A stretch of 64,000 bases of DNA from an uncultured Coriobacteriaceae bacterium (GCA_902779675.1 CACZCK010000014.1:26193-90192); one strand, 5' to 3'; positions 1 to 10,663 are shown, counted from the stretch's first letter. A program made the numbers and translations. The notes: generated by a model not told the origin, from the sequence alone.

Positions 1-23
1 TCCCGCTGCTGTGACATGCGCAT
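1..23 (-). CDS. 5' end of a leftward gene cut by the window edge
   Basis: Read on the minus strand, a strong ribosome site (GGAGGGAGGT) is followed by ATG at 23-21 and a second in-frame ATG at 17-15, giving MRMSQQR before the window ends. Only seven codons are visible, so the product is unknown. The gene is divergent from the LRR gene that starts at 204, and the roughly 180 bases between them probably hold both promoters. Confidence 0.4.
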
Positions 24-203
24 ACCTCCCTCCAGGCGTGGCAATGGCACTATTATGCCCATTTGCCCATTAAAACCGCGAGCTTGGGCGTTCGCGCAAT
101 GCGCCTGATACCAAAGGAACGTTGCACATCTCTTTGGCGCAATGTTTTGGTAGAACAGAGGGAGGGTTTTTACGGGTCTGGCGCACGGGAGGCGCATGAC
201 ACG

Positions 204-1727
204 ATGCGAGCGACTAACGGCACGACGCGCCAACGCGTCCTTACGACACTGGCACTAATCAACGGGGTGGTGATGTTCGCCCTGGCGTTCGTCCTGCTGC
301 GACCCAAGCCGCAGACCATGTCATGGGGCGAGGAGATTCCCTCGCGCGAGTCCTACGTGTATGTAAGGGACCAGACGCTTACGCCAGACGACCTCGAGCA
401 TATCGCGTCGATCAAGACCATGCGGAGCCTCCACCTGCAGGACTGCGACCTGTCTGAGTGCCCCCTTAGGGGTCTGACGTTTGCGTCCAAGGAGCTGTCG
501 TCGGTCGACCTTACGGGTTGCACGGGCCTTTGGGACCTCTCGTTTCTGTCTGACCTGACCGTCGACGACCTCTGTCTGGCAGATTGCGCCGACGTGGACG
601 ACCTCTCGGTGATCAATCTCGACGGCCTGTATGACCTCGATGTCTCGGGGACGTCGGTCGACGACCTGTCGCCGCTTTCTGGCTCGGATCTGCGCGTTCT
701 CTCGTTCGCGCGTACCGAGGTGAGTGACATTGCGCCTCTGGCCCAGATGGAGAACCTGTACTCGGTGGATGGGTCGGACACCCTGGTCGCGTCGCTCGAC
801 GCCCTGGCCGGTAACGAGCATCTGGCACGCGTCGGCTTTGACGGATGCCCCATCACGGAGGTCGCCAAGCCCTTTGCAGCGACCTATCTGAGCGAGGTCA
901 GCCTGAGCCGCATCCAGGCGAGCGACCTGAGTGGTCTCTCGGGCTGCAAGGGGCTGCGCACGCTCTCGCTGGGCGGCAACCCACAGATCACGGACCTCTC
1001 TTGGCTGAACGAGGCCAACTACGAGACGCTCTACAAGGTAGACCTCGCCTTCACGGGCCTGGCTGCGCGTCAGATTGACTGGCTGCGCTCGTGCGAGAAC
1101 CTGCAGGAGCTCACCGTCGATGGCATCGAGCTGGGCAATCTGGACGCCTTCCGCAAGATGCGCAAGCTCACCTTCCTGAGCGCGTTGGCCTGTGGCGTCA
1201 CCGACGTCTCCGGCCTGAGAGGTTGTCCTGAGCTCGAGACGGTGCTGCTGGGCTTCAACAGCATCGAGAACGCGCGCGACATTCCGGTGCCCGACGCGGA
1301 GTGGCCCGAGATGGTGCTCGACCTTTCGTACAACCAGATCAACTCGCTGGCCGACGTGCCCGCCACCTCGTATCGCGCCTTGCTGCTGCAGGGCAACGAT
1401 CTGGGCTCCAGCGAGCGCGTGCCCGCGGCCCTCGAGGCGAACGTAACGGTAGTGTCGTGGTACCAGGGCGTCGAGAAGAGTCCGCTGCGCAGCTTCGACC
1501 GCTTTTCGCGCGTGTACATGCTGGGGTGTCCCACCTCTGAGTACGGCACGGTCGACAAGGCCTTCTCGTCGTTTGCACTCGACCGCGTTGGCGAGGACGA
1601 GCTGTGGTACCTGCTGCGCACCGACGGACTCGACTACTACCTGGGCGTAGACTTCGGCTGGTATGCAGATTATGCCGAGGCGCACGTGCACGATGGCGTG
1701 GTAGGGGAGCGGGCCGACGGGCAATAA
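204..1727 (+). CDS. Membrane-anchored leucine-rich-repeat protein (no TIR domain)
   Basis: The protein has 507 residues. The ATG at 204 is preferred over upstream in-frame ATGs because GGGAGG lies 11 bases before it. A short basic N-terminus (MRATNGTTRQR) is followed by one membrane segment at about residues 12-34. Roughly 13 irregular leucine-rich repeats follow, with units such as DLSPLSG and DVSGLRGCPELETV, which places the repeat domain outside the cell. A non-repeat C-terminal cap of about 80 residues starts near SPLRSFDRFSRVYMLG. The whole membrane-plus-LRR part is paralogous to the C-terminal two thirds of the next gene (SWGEEI versus SWGDKV after the membrane segment, CDLSEC in both). 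It carries no cytoplasmic effector domain, so it could be a co-receptor, decoy or subunit for the TIR protein. The family is recognised only by its repeats; the ligand is unknown. Confidence 0.75.
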   Translation: MRATNGTTRQRVLTTLALINGVVMFALAFVLLRPKPQTMSWGEEIPSRESYVYVRDQTLTPDDLEHIASIKTMRSLHLQDCDLSECPLRGLTFASKELSSVDLTGCTGLWDLSFLSDLTVDDLCLADCADVDDLSVINLDGLYDLDVSGTSVDDLSPLSGSDLRVLSFARTEVSDIAPLAQMENLYSVDGSDTLVASLDALAGNEHLARVGFDGCPITEVAKPFAATYLSEVSLSRIQASDLSGLSGCKGLRTLSLGGNPQITDLSWLNEANYETLYKVDLAFTGLAARQIDWLRSCENLQELTVDGIELGNLDAFRKMRKLTFLSALACGVTDVSGLRGCPELETVLLGFNSIENARDIPVPDAEWPEMVLDLSYNQINSLADVPATSYRALLLQGNDLGSSERVPAALEANVTVVSWYQGVEKSPLRSFDRFSRVYMLGCPTSEYGTVDKAFSSFALDRVGEDELWYLLRTDGLDYYLGVDFGWYADYAEAHVHDGVVGERADGQ

Positions 1728-1870
1728 ACCCGAGGCCTTTCCCGCACACGGCCGATTGCCACCGAGCGTCTGTGCGTTCCTGTGAGGGCACGGTTCGTTT
1801 GCTATGATTTTCGAGGCAGAGGACGGCCGGCGCGCAGGCGCGGCGATGACGGGAACGGCAGGATACGGGC

Positions 1871-4096
1871 ATGAAACCAGTCGCATACGAGGGCACAGAG
1901 CCGTACATCTTTGTGAGCTATGCTCACCGCGACAGCGAGCGGGTCTTCGAGGTGCTCGGAGAGCTGCAATCGAGAGGCTATCGCTTCTGGTATGACGATG
2001 GCATTGCGCCGGGCAGCGAGTGGCCCGAGGACATCGCCCAGCACCTCGACGGCTCGGCCATGGTCATCGCATTTGTCACGCCCAACTCCATGAAGTCGCA
2101 GAACTGCCGTCGCGAGATCAACTTCTCGCTGTCGCGCGAGAAGCCGTTCCTCTCGGTGCTGCTCGAGGAGACCGACATGCCTCTGGGCATGCAGATGCAG
2201 CTCTCGGCCCAGCAGAGCATCCTGCGCTACAACTACGACTCGTGGGAGAGCTTCATTGCCAAGATCCTGGCCTGCCCGGGCATCTCCCCGTGCAAGGTTG
2301 AGGTGCAGCCGCAGGTAGAGTTGCCCGCGCAGGATGAGCCGCGGGTGGCAATTGAGCCGACGCCTGTGTCCGAGGAGCCTGTGCAGGTAGCGGTTCCTGC
2401 TACCGAGGTGCCAGCCGATCCTGTGGAGGAGTACCACGAGGTCGAGGTGGTGCCACCGGCGAGCGAGCCTGCACCCGAGCCTTTGCCGGAAGCGCCTAAG
2501 CGCGCCCGGATCGGTGCGGGTAAGAAGCCCGCCAAGGACCCCAAGCCTGCGGCCACGACAACCGCCAAGAAGCCGCCTATCGCCCTGATTGCGGGTGCTG
2601 CTGCCGTCCTGATCGCAATCATCGCAGCCGTGTCTATCCTGACGGGTAGCTTTACCACCAGCTGGGGAGACAAGGTGAGTAAGGGCGACACGTACGTCGA
2701 TGCCACCGACGTGAAGGTGACGCAAGCAGACCTCCAGAAGATTGTGGGCCTCAAGAACCTGCAGCGACTCACGCTGAAGGGATGCGACCTGTCGGAGTGC
2801 GACTTTTCGCAGGTGTCGTTCGCATCGTCCGAGTTCAGGGAGCTCGACCTCTCAGGTTCGACGGGCGTGAAGAGCTATGCGTTCCTGTCTGACCTGCCTC
2901 TCAAGCACCTGTACCTGCAGGGCCAGGAGAGCTTTGACGACCTCTCCGTCCTCGACACGTCCAGTCTTGCGACGCTGGACATAAACGGGACGGGCGTAAC
3001 CGACCTCTCGCCTCTGGAGGGTTGCACGGTCGACGACCTCGACTTCTCGAATACCGAGGTGTCCGACATCTCTGTGCTCTCGTCTCTCGGCGAGTTGCGG
3101 CGCGTCGTCGGCTCCCGCAGCAAGGTCACCAGCCTGACGCCCCTGCGCGAGCTGACGAAGCTGAAGACCATCGCGTTTGATGGCTGCAATGTCGGATCGC
3201 TGAGCAAGAGCTTTGCATCGCTCGAGCTGCAGGACGTGAGCCTCGCCGACGCCCACGTCACCAGCCTCGACGGCCTTGCCGACTGCACGGTGCTCAAGAG
3301 GCTCAACCTGGCGGGCAACACGAGACTGTCGAGCATGGACTGGCTCGACGCGCAGAACTACACCACGCTGAGCGAGGTCTATCTTGCACGTACCGGGCTG
3401 ACGGCTGACGGTCTGGGCTGGCTGACGAATTGCACGCAGCTGACGGCTCTGTCGCTCGACGGTATTGCGTTGACGGACCTCTCGGTGTGCTCGAACCTCG
3501 CCAAGCTGACGGATATCAGCGCCGTCAACTGCGGCATCGAGGATGTCAGCGGCCTTGCGGGGTGCCCCGAGCTGCTCAGGATCTACCTGGGGGCCAACAA
3601 GATTTCCGACGTCTCGACGCTTAAGCTGGAGTCGGAGAACCCCGTCACGCTCGACCTCACGGGCAACCAGCTCTCCACGCTGGAGGGGTTGCCGCAGGTC
3701 AAGTACCGTGCCCTCGTTCTGTATGCCAACGCCACGGACAACGCTGCCTCTGTGATCCCGGACGGGCTGGAGGCCCTCGAGGTCGTGACGCCCTACTTCG
3801 ATGGCATCGAGTCGAGTCCCCTGACCAACTACAGTCGCTTTAGCACGGTCTACGTGGTGGACTGCCCGCAGAACCAGGTGCTCAAGCTGCAGGAAGCCTT
3901 TAGTGCGAGCCTCAAGATGGTGAGTGAGGACGAGCTGCTCGACCTCTATGAAAACGATGGCTTCACCTATGCGCTCCATACGGACTCTAGCTACCTGGTG
4001 AGCGTCTTGAAGGGCTCGAGCTCTGGCACCGGCTTCCCAGAGATCGCCGATGCAGTTACCGAGATGGAATCCATCACCTTCGACATCGGCAACTAG
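1871..4096 (+). CDS. TIR - membrane segment - leucine-rich-repeat receptor-like protein
   Basis: The protein has 741 residues. A TIR domain of the TIR_2 type covers about residues 10-135, with FVSYAHRDSE, FWYDDGIAPGSEW and the SxxCxxE pattern ending in Glu82, the position of the catalytic glutamate in TIR NADases. A Pro/Glu/Val-rich linker runs to about 230. One membrane segment lies at about 235-257, and an LRR ectodomain at about 280-640 is followed by a C-terminal cap. By the positive-inside rule (KKPAKDPK before the segment) the TIR domain is cytoplasmic and the LRRs are outside. The domains are those of Toll-like receptors in reverse order. The gene begins 143 bases after the TIR-less paralog and probably arose with it by duplication. 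NAD cleavage or signalling is inferred from the family, not shown. Confidence 0.8.
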   Translation: MKPVAYEGTEPYIFVSYAHRDSERVFEVLGELQSRGYRFWYDDGIAPGSEWPEDIAQHLDGSAMVIAFVTPNSMKSQNCRREINFSLSREKPFLSVLLEETDMPLGMQMQLSAQQSILRYNYDSWESFIAKILACPGISPCKVEVQPQVELPAQDEPRVAIEPTPVSEEPVQVAVPATEVPADPVEEYHEVEVVPPASEPAPEPLPEAPKRARIGAGKKPAKDPKPAATTTAKKPPIALIAGAAAVLIAIIAAVSILTGSFTTSWGDKVSKGDTYVDATDVKVTQADLQKIVGLKNLQRLTLKGCDLSECDFSQVSFASSEFRELDLSGSTGVKSYAFLSDLPLKHLYLQGQESFDDLSVLDTSSLATLDINGTGVTDLSPLEGCTVDDLDFSNTEVSDISVLSSLGELRRVVGSRSKVTSLTPLRELTKLKTIAFDGCNVGSLSKSFASLELQDVSLADAHVTSLDGLADCTVLKRLNLAGNTRLSSMDWLDAQNYTTLSEVYLARTGLTADGLGWLTNCTQLTALSLDGIALTDLSVCSNLAKLTDISAVNCGIEDVSGLAGCPELLRIYLGANKISDVSTLKLESENPVTLDLTGNQLSTLEGLPQVKYRALVLYANATDNAASVIPDGLEALEVVTPYFDGIESSPLTNYSRFSTVYVVDCPQNQVLKLQEAFSASLKMVSEDELLDLYENDGFTYALHTDSSYLVSVLKGSSSGTGFPEIADAVTEMESITFDIGN

Positions 4097-4113
4097 CGAG
4101 CCTGTGTACTGAC

Positions 4114-4165
4114 GCGCCGCCCGTTCGCGCATGGGGAGCGCTCTCCATGCGCGAACGGGCGGCGC
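4114..4165 (+). terminator. Long inverted repeat after the TIR-LRR gene
   Basis: Arms of 25 bases (GCGCCGCCCGTTCGCGCATG... and its complement) meet at a two-base centre, with one mismatched position near the loop. It sits 17 bases after the stop codon. There is no strong T tract, so it may act as an mRNA 3' end or a weak terminator. Confidence 0.6.
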
Positions 4166-4195
4166 ACGGCTTTGGAGGAATCCCTCCGTGTGTAG

Positions 4196-4230
4196 AGCTA
4201 AGAAAATCTGATACAAACACACTTAGATGT
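4196..4230 (+). promoter_or_regulatory. Candidate stress operator upstream of clpB
   Basis: This site contains AGCTAAGAAAATCT (4196-4209) and CACACTTAGAT (4218-4228). Both occur identically upstream of hsp20 near 10.1 kb. Within it, AAATCT and AGATGT form a near inverted repeat spaced by 15 bases, matching AAATCT-N15-AGATTT at hsp20. It matches neither the CIRCE nor the HspR HAIR consensus. A role as heat-shock operator or alternative promoter is inferred from its presence before two chaperone genes. Confidence 0.55.
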
Positions 4231-4304
4231 GCATACCTTCTGGCGCCTGCGGGAACAATGAGCCTTGAACACATCGAGGCAACTCCGGCCAGAAGGAGGC
4301 AGAC

Positions 4305-6959
<2,655 letters not shown>

Positions 6960-6983
6960 GGTCTCGATAGATACGCAAAGCCT

Positions 6984-7019
6984 AGCGGCCCCGCACCTTG
7001 CTCGAGGTGCGGGGCCGCT
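6984..7019 (+). terminator. Terminator hairpin after clpB
   Basis: A perfect 15-base stem (AGCGGCCCCGCACCT with its complement at 7005-7019) with a six-base loop starts 25 bases after the clpB stop codon. Its right arm overlaps the left arm of the next palindrome (7012-7057), so the two hairpins are mutually exclusive. Confidence 0.7.
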
Positions 7020-7057
7020 GACTCAAAAGGGATACTCCCCCTTTGAGTCAGCGGCCC
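7012..7057. repeat. Dispersed palindrome family A, copy 1
   Basis: Sixteen-base perfect arms (7012-7027 and 7042-7057) contain GACTCAAA/TTTGAGTC around the core AGGGATACTCCCCC. The reverse complement matches the copies at 13213 and 27008 (core CAAAGGGGAGTATCCCTTTTG-like). It lies in the clpB to PASTA-gene intergenic space. The family resembles REP-type palindromes; no associated transposase is visible here. Confidence 0.6.
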
Positions 7058-7100
7058 TTGTAGGGGTCATGGCAGCTCAGGCACGTTGTTGGCCTTGCTC

Positions 7101-7106
7101 TATAAT
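7101..7106 (+). promoter_or_regulatory. Possible -10 element for the PASTA gene
   Basis: A perfect TATAAT lies 35 bases before the PASTA-gene start, just after the palindrome. No good -35 hexamer is found at 16-18 bases upstream, so the assignment rests on the -10 alone. Confidence 0.35.
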
Positions 7107-7140
7107 GGGTGCATCTGTAGCTCAAACGGAGGAACCGACC

Positions 7141-9060
7141 ATGAGATGTCCCCACTGCGGAACCGACAATGCCGACGACGTCCTCGTCTGTGCTTCCTGC
7201 GGTGCGAGCCTCGAGGGCGGGGTGACCGACGCCGACGTCGACGCGCTGATGGATCAGCTGCCCACGGTGGTGGCGCAGCGGGTCGAGGAGCGCACGCGTC
7301 ATCTGAGCGAGGCCCTTGCCGAGGAGACCCAGCTGCTCGACGACGCTGGGGAGACCAAGCTGATAGAGGATGCAGCAGAGACCCAGCTGCTCGTTGATGG
7401 CGACGAGACCGTGCTCGTGGAGCCGTCGGCGGAGGAGGATGACGCGGGCGAGTCTGAACCCGACGAGCCGGCGGGCGACCTCACCGAGCCGGGCATCATC
7501 CCCGTCGACGCCACTATTTTGCGCCCACGGGCCAAGCAGACCGACGACGACTACCTGTACGTGCGCAACACGCGCGACTACGACCACGATGCGCAATCCG
7601 TCAACGTGGCCGCGTCCAGCGATCGGTTTGCCACCTTGCGTGAGGAGCGACCCAAGCGCGAGGGCCGCCGCGATCCGTACGCCCGCAGCGCGCGCAAAGG
7701 GGACGTTCTGGGCGAGGGCAACAGCCGCAGCAAGCTGAGACCTCTGCTTGCGTTGCTGCTGGTGATACTGGTGCTGGGCGGCGGCGGAGGCGTGCTGACC
7801 TACGGCATGGAGCTGTGGGGCGGCAAGTCCGTACCCGGCACGGTGGGCGAGTCGCAGGCCAACGCCGAGGCGATGCTCAGCGACAAGGGCTTTGAGGTAA
7901 ACGTGCAGGCAGAGCCTGCCGACGATGCCATCGGCAAGGTGCTCTCGCAAGACCCCGAGGCGGGCACGCGCCTGCCCGAGGGCAGCGAGGTGACCATCGT
8001 CGTGGCAACTAACCGCACCATTCCCGAGGTCGTTGGCCTGTCGGAGGAGGAGGCGCGCGCCAAGCTTGCCGAGGCTGGTGCCGAGCGCATCGAGACCAAG
8101 GTGGTCTCCTCGAGCGAGGCCGAGGGTACCGTCTTGGAGGTGAGTCCCGGTGCGGGCGAGCCGTTTGTCTCGCGCAGCATCGTCACGCTCACGGTGGCTG
8201 GGCCCTACATCGTGCCCGACGTGGTGGGCAAGAAGGAGGGCGACGCCGTGGACGCGGTCAAGGCGGCCGGTCTCACGCCCGAGGTCAGCTACATCACCTC
8301 CGATAAGACCGTGCGCACGGTGGTCGAGACCTCGCCGGCAGCTGGCGAGGCAGTGGGGGAGGGCTCTACGGTCCAGCTCAAGGTTTCCTCGCCGTTCCCG
8401 ACCGACCCGATGCACCTGGCGGAGTTTTTTGGGCACTCGTCCCAGGACGTCGACACCTATCTCCAGAAGCAGGGCTACTCCTTTGGCAAGGGGTTCGTCG
8501 ACTCGTACGGCAACGCCATCGCCACCTATGAGTCGGACCAGAAGGGCAAGTTCGTGTTCTCGTCGCAGCCCTACGTGCGCGACCTCGCGCTACCCAAGGA
8601 CGGCTCGTCCAACGTGCTGTCGACGGGCGTGCCTCTGGCGGGCGTGCGCCTCGAGCTGGCCGGCTCCGATCTTCCCTCCGGATACGACGAGAAAGCCGTC
8701 AAGGAGCTGATGGAGCGCTGCAAGTTTGAGGGGCTGAGTGAGACCATCACGCGCCAGACCATCTCGAGCGGTAACAGGCAGACCACGGCCGAGTTCATCA
8801 CGGCCAGCGGCAAGATGGGCGACCTCATCTGGACGGTCGCGCTGGTGGGCAACGAGTCCACTCGCCGCGGCGTGGTGACGTGCGCCAAGGAAGGACTCTA
8901 CTCGTCGTCTACGCTCGAGCCTTTTGGCGGTAGCGTGGCCGAGCTCGTGGCCTATCAGGAGGCCTACAAGCCGTCCGAGTTCCAGCCCAAGCAGGAAGAG
9001 AAGAAGGACGAGAATAAGGACGGAGAGGAGAAGAAGGAGGGTGAGGAGCATGCCAACTGA
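7141..9060 (+). CDS. Zinc-ribbon membrane protein with three PASTA domains
   Basis: The protein has 639 residues. The ATG at 7141 follows GGAGG; the longer upstream reading runs back into clpB and is rejected. It starts with a zinc ribbon (CPHC...CASC, residues 3-21). A long acidic cytoplasmic stretch follows, with TxLLxDxxET-type repeats. After a basic patch there is one membrane segment (about 203-222), then three tandem PASTA domains (about 230-425, each with a VP/PxVVG motif and GSxVxxxV) and a C-terminal domain of about 200 residues not recognised. It ends in a Lys/Glu-rich tail. PASTA domains bind muropeptides in Ser/Thr kinases and PBPs, but here there is no kinase domain, so it may be a cell-wall sensor or scaffold. 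The acidic repeats carry threonines and may be phosphorylated. Confidence 0.8.
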   Translation: MRCPHCGTDNADDVLVCASCGASLEGGVTDADVDALMDQLPTVVAQRVEERTRHLSEALAEETQLLDDAGETKLIEDAAETQLLVDGDETVLVEPSAEEDDAGESEPDEPAGDLTEPGIIPVDATILRPRAKQTDDDYLYVRNTRDYDHDAQSVNVAASSDRFATLREERPKREGRRDPYARSARKGDVLGEGNSRSKLRPLLALLLVILVLGGGGGVLTYGMELWGGKSVPGTVGESQANAEAMLSDKGFEVNVQAEPADDAIGKVLSQDPEAGTRLPEGSEVTIVVATNRTIPEVVGLSEEEARAKLAEAGAERIETKVVSSSEAEGTVLEVSPGAGEPFVSRSIVTLTVAGPYIVPDVVGKKEGDAVDAVKAAGLTPEVSYITSDKTVRTVVETSPAAGEAVGEGSTVQLKVSSPFPTDPMHLAEFFGHSSQDVDTYLQKQGYSFGKGFVDSYGNAIATYESDQKGKFVFSSQPYVRDLALPKDGSSNVLSTGVPLAGVRLELAGSDLPSGYDEKAVKELMERCKFEGLSETITRQTISSGNRQTTAEFITASGKMGDLIWTVALVGNESTRRGVVTCAKEGLYSSSTLEPFGGSVAELVAYQEAYKPSEFQPKQEEKKDENKDGEEKKEGEEHAN

Positions 9061-9226
9061 TGCCCGAGAGCAAGGCAGGCTGCCCAAGGAGCCCCCACAG
9101 CCGCGCGTGCGCGACGCGGAGGCGGCGTATCTGCGCGCCGAGAACGAGGACGACGACGGCTACGATCCCTACTCCGACCGCCCGGCTCGCCCCGAGCCGC
9201 TCTTCGAGCGCGACCCGTGGAACTAG
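9050..9226 (+). CDS. Small acidic/charged protein translationally coupled to the PASTA gene
   Basis: This 58-residue product starts MPTDAREQGRLPKEP. Its ATG at 9050 overlaps the last 11 bases of the PASTA gene, with GGAGG and GAGGAG just upstream, so coupled translation is likely. It is hydrophilic, with a DDDGYDPYSDRP stretch and no membrane segment or known domain. The overlap and good ribosome site support a real gene; the function is unknown but probably linked to the PASTA protein. Confidence 0.65.
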   Translation: MPTDAREQGRLPKEPPQPRVRDAEAAYLRAENEDDDGYDPYSDRPARPEPLFERDPWN

Positions 9227-9256
9227 GAAGCTAGCCAAGGACTGCTAACAACAAGA

Positions 9257-9282
9257 GAGGCCCCGCCAGCCGGCGGGGCCTC
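9257..9282. terminator. Bidirectional terminator between convergent genes
   Basis: A stem of 11 bases (GAGGCCCCGCC/GGCGGGGCCTC) with a short loop lies midway between the rightward small gene ending at 9226 and the leftward gene ending at 9311, and can serve both. Confidence 0.65.
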
Positions 9283-9310
9283 GAACATGCGTGGGCGTGG
9301 TAAGCGGATC

Positions 9311-9907
9311 CTAGCCAAGAAGCTGCTGCATCATGTTCCAGAGGAACATGGCGGCGAGCACCAGCAGCAGCACCACCACGAACAACGCCAGCACCGAGTT
9401 GCGGCGACGCGCGCGCTCGCGTGAGGCAAAGATGCTGCGACGACCCTTGGGAATCTCGAGGTACTGGCCATAGCGCGTGCTGTTCTTGACGCGCGACATG
9501 TCGCTGCGGGCGCGACGGTAGGCCATGCCCGACAGCGGCGTGGCGCCACCAACGCTGATGTTGGAGTCATGGGTATAGGTGGCGGAAGACTCGCTGTCCT
9601 CGGCGGTGAGGTCGTCGAGGGTACCCTGGCTGCGGTGCGGCGTGCGCTTGCGCACGTAGCGGGGCGCCGCCGGGGCGGATGCGGTGCTGAATGCCATGTC
9701 GGAGCTGCTCTCGTCCGTCAGCGGCGCCGACGAGATGGAGCCGGTTGACGAGGCGATCATGGGAATGGAGCCCGTGCCCGAGAGAAGGTCCTCGTTGTAG
9801 CTGGTGGAGGTACCCGTCTCCTCTACGGAGGGGATATCGGCGGCCGACAGCGTCCTGCGCCCTGCCGCGTGAGAGGGAGTCTGACGTTTGCTGTCGAGAT
9901 CGTCCAT
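9311..9907 (-). CDS. Tail-anchored hypothetical membrane protein
   Basis: The protein has 198 residues. GGAGG precedes the ATG. The first 160 residues are Ser/Thr-rich and hydrophilic without a recognised domain. A strongly basic stretch (GRRSIFASRERARRR) then precedes a single C-terminal membrane segment (NSVLALFVVVLLLVLAAMFL) that ends five residues before the C-terminus region MMQQLLG. This predicts a cytoplasmic protein anchored by its tail. It is convergent with the PASTA operon. Its many Ser/Thr residues resemble phosphorylated regulators of division or wall growth in actinobacteria, but that is speculation. Confidence 0.65.
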   Translation of the reverse strand: MDDLDSKRQTPSHAAGRRTLSAADIPSVEETGTSTSYNEDLLSGTGSIPMIASSTGSISSAPLTDESSSDMAFSTASAPAAPRYVRKRTPHRSQGTLDDLTAEDSESSATYTHDSNISVGGATPLSGMAYRRARSDMSRVKNSTRYGQYLEIPKGRRSIFASRERARRRNSVLALFVVVLLLVLAAMFLWNMMQQLLG

Positions 9908-10081
9908 GGGACCTCCGGAGCGTGGTTTTCGTACGTTCGGTGACTCATTCTAGACCAGCGCCTGCAAATGCGCGGGCATTTTGCCTGATACGAAAGAAAA
10001 AGTGACGCATTTATGCGCATGCGACTGTCCGCGTGGGGCGACCCTGCGGTGCCGGATGTGTTGTCCTGCGGGCGACAGGAC

Positions 10082-10135
10082 AAATCTTATAGAAGCACAC
10101 TTAGATTTGATGAGCGTGTGAAGCTAAGAAAATCT
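10082..10135 (+). promoter_or_regulatory. Candidate stress operator upstream of hsp20
   Basis: A perfect inverted repeat AAATCT-N15-AGATTT (10082-10108) contains CACACTTAGAT, and a second block AGCTAAGAAAATCT lies at 10122-10135. Both blocks are identical to sequences before clpB, in swapped order. TATAAA at 10147-10152 downstream could be the -10 element. It is not CIRCE or HAIR. Regulation by heat or misfolded protein is inferred from the two target genes. Confidence 0.55.
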
Positions 10136-10231
10136 TGGTTCAAGTGTATAAAACAAGCGTGGAGGGGAACAAAAGAGAGTGACACCCGGAACGCCCCAGG
10201 AGGCGTTCATTGCAAGACGAAGGAGTACATC

Positions 10232-10663
10232 ATGGCAAGCATGATTCCGTACAGCAACTACGAGCGCGCCCTGCGCAGGCAGTTCCCCTTTGACATGTTC
10301 GACGATTTCTTTGCCTCGCCGCTGACCGCCGTCAACGCCAACGACGCCTTCAAGATGGACGTCGAGGACTCCGGTAACGCCTATGTCATCACCGCGCACC
10401 TCGCAGGCGTCAAGCGCGACGAGATCGACGTCGAGCTCAACGAGGGTCGCCTCTCCATCTCGGTCAACAAGGTCGAGTCCGAGGAGGAGCAGAACAAGAA
10501 CTACCTGCACAAGGAGACCAACGCTTGGAGCGCCTCGCGCGGCGTGTACCTCAAGGATGCCGCGACCGAGGGTCTGTCGGCCAAGCTCGAGGGCGGCGTG
10601 CTGACCATCAACGTCCCCAAGCAGGACGAGAAGGCCAACGTCACCAAGGTCTCCATCGACTAG
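10232..10663 (+). CDS. Small heat-shock protein, Hsp20/alpha-crystallin family
   Basis: The protein has 143 residues, usual for the family. The ATG at 10232 follows AAGGAG by six bases. An N-terminal arm (FPFDMFDDFFASPL) precedes the alpha-crystallin domain (about 38-130), with the conserved AxLAGVKRDEIDVELNEGRLSI stretch and the LEGGVLTINVPK motif. It is an ATP-independent holdase that keeps unfolding clients ready for ClpB/DnaK. The gene stands alone, has a long leader with a small hairpin (10189-10208), and shares upstream motifs with clpB, so joint induction is likely. Confidence 0.93.
   Translation: MASMIPYSNYERALRRQFPFDMFDDFFASPLTAVNANDAFKMDVEDSGNAYVITAHLAGVKRDEIDVELNEGRLSISVNKVESEEEQNKNYLHKETNAWSASRGVYLKDAATEGLSAKLEGGVLTINVPKQDEKANVTKVSID

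Noticed and set aside
4196..4230. CIRCE or HspR HAIR element before clpB
   Set aside because: Neither TTAGCACTC-N9-GAGTGCTAA nor CTTGAGT-N7-ACTCAAG is present; the shared motif is different.
10189..10208. Hairpin in the hsp20 leader as an RNA thermometer
   Set aside because: The stem GAACGCC/GGCGTTC does not pair with the ribosome site at 10220, so no ROSE or fourU mechanism is supported.
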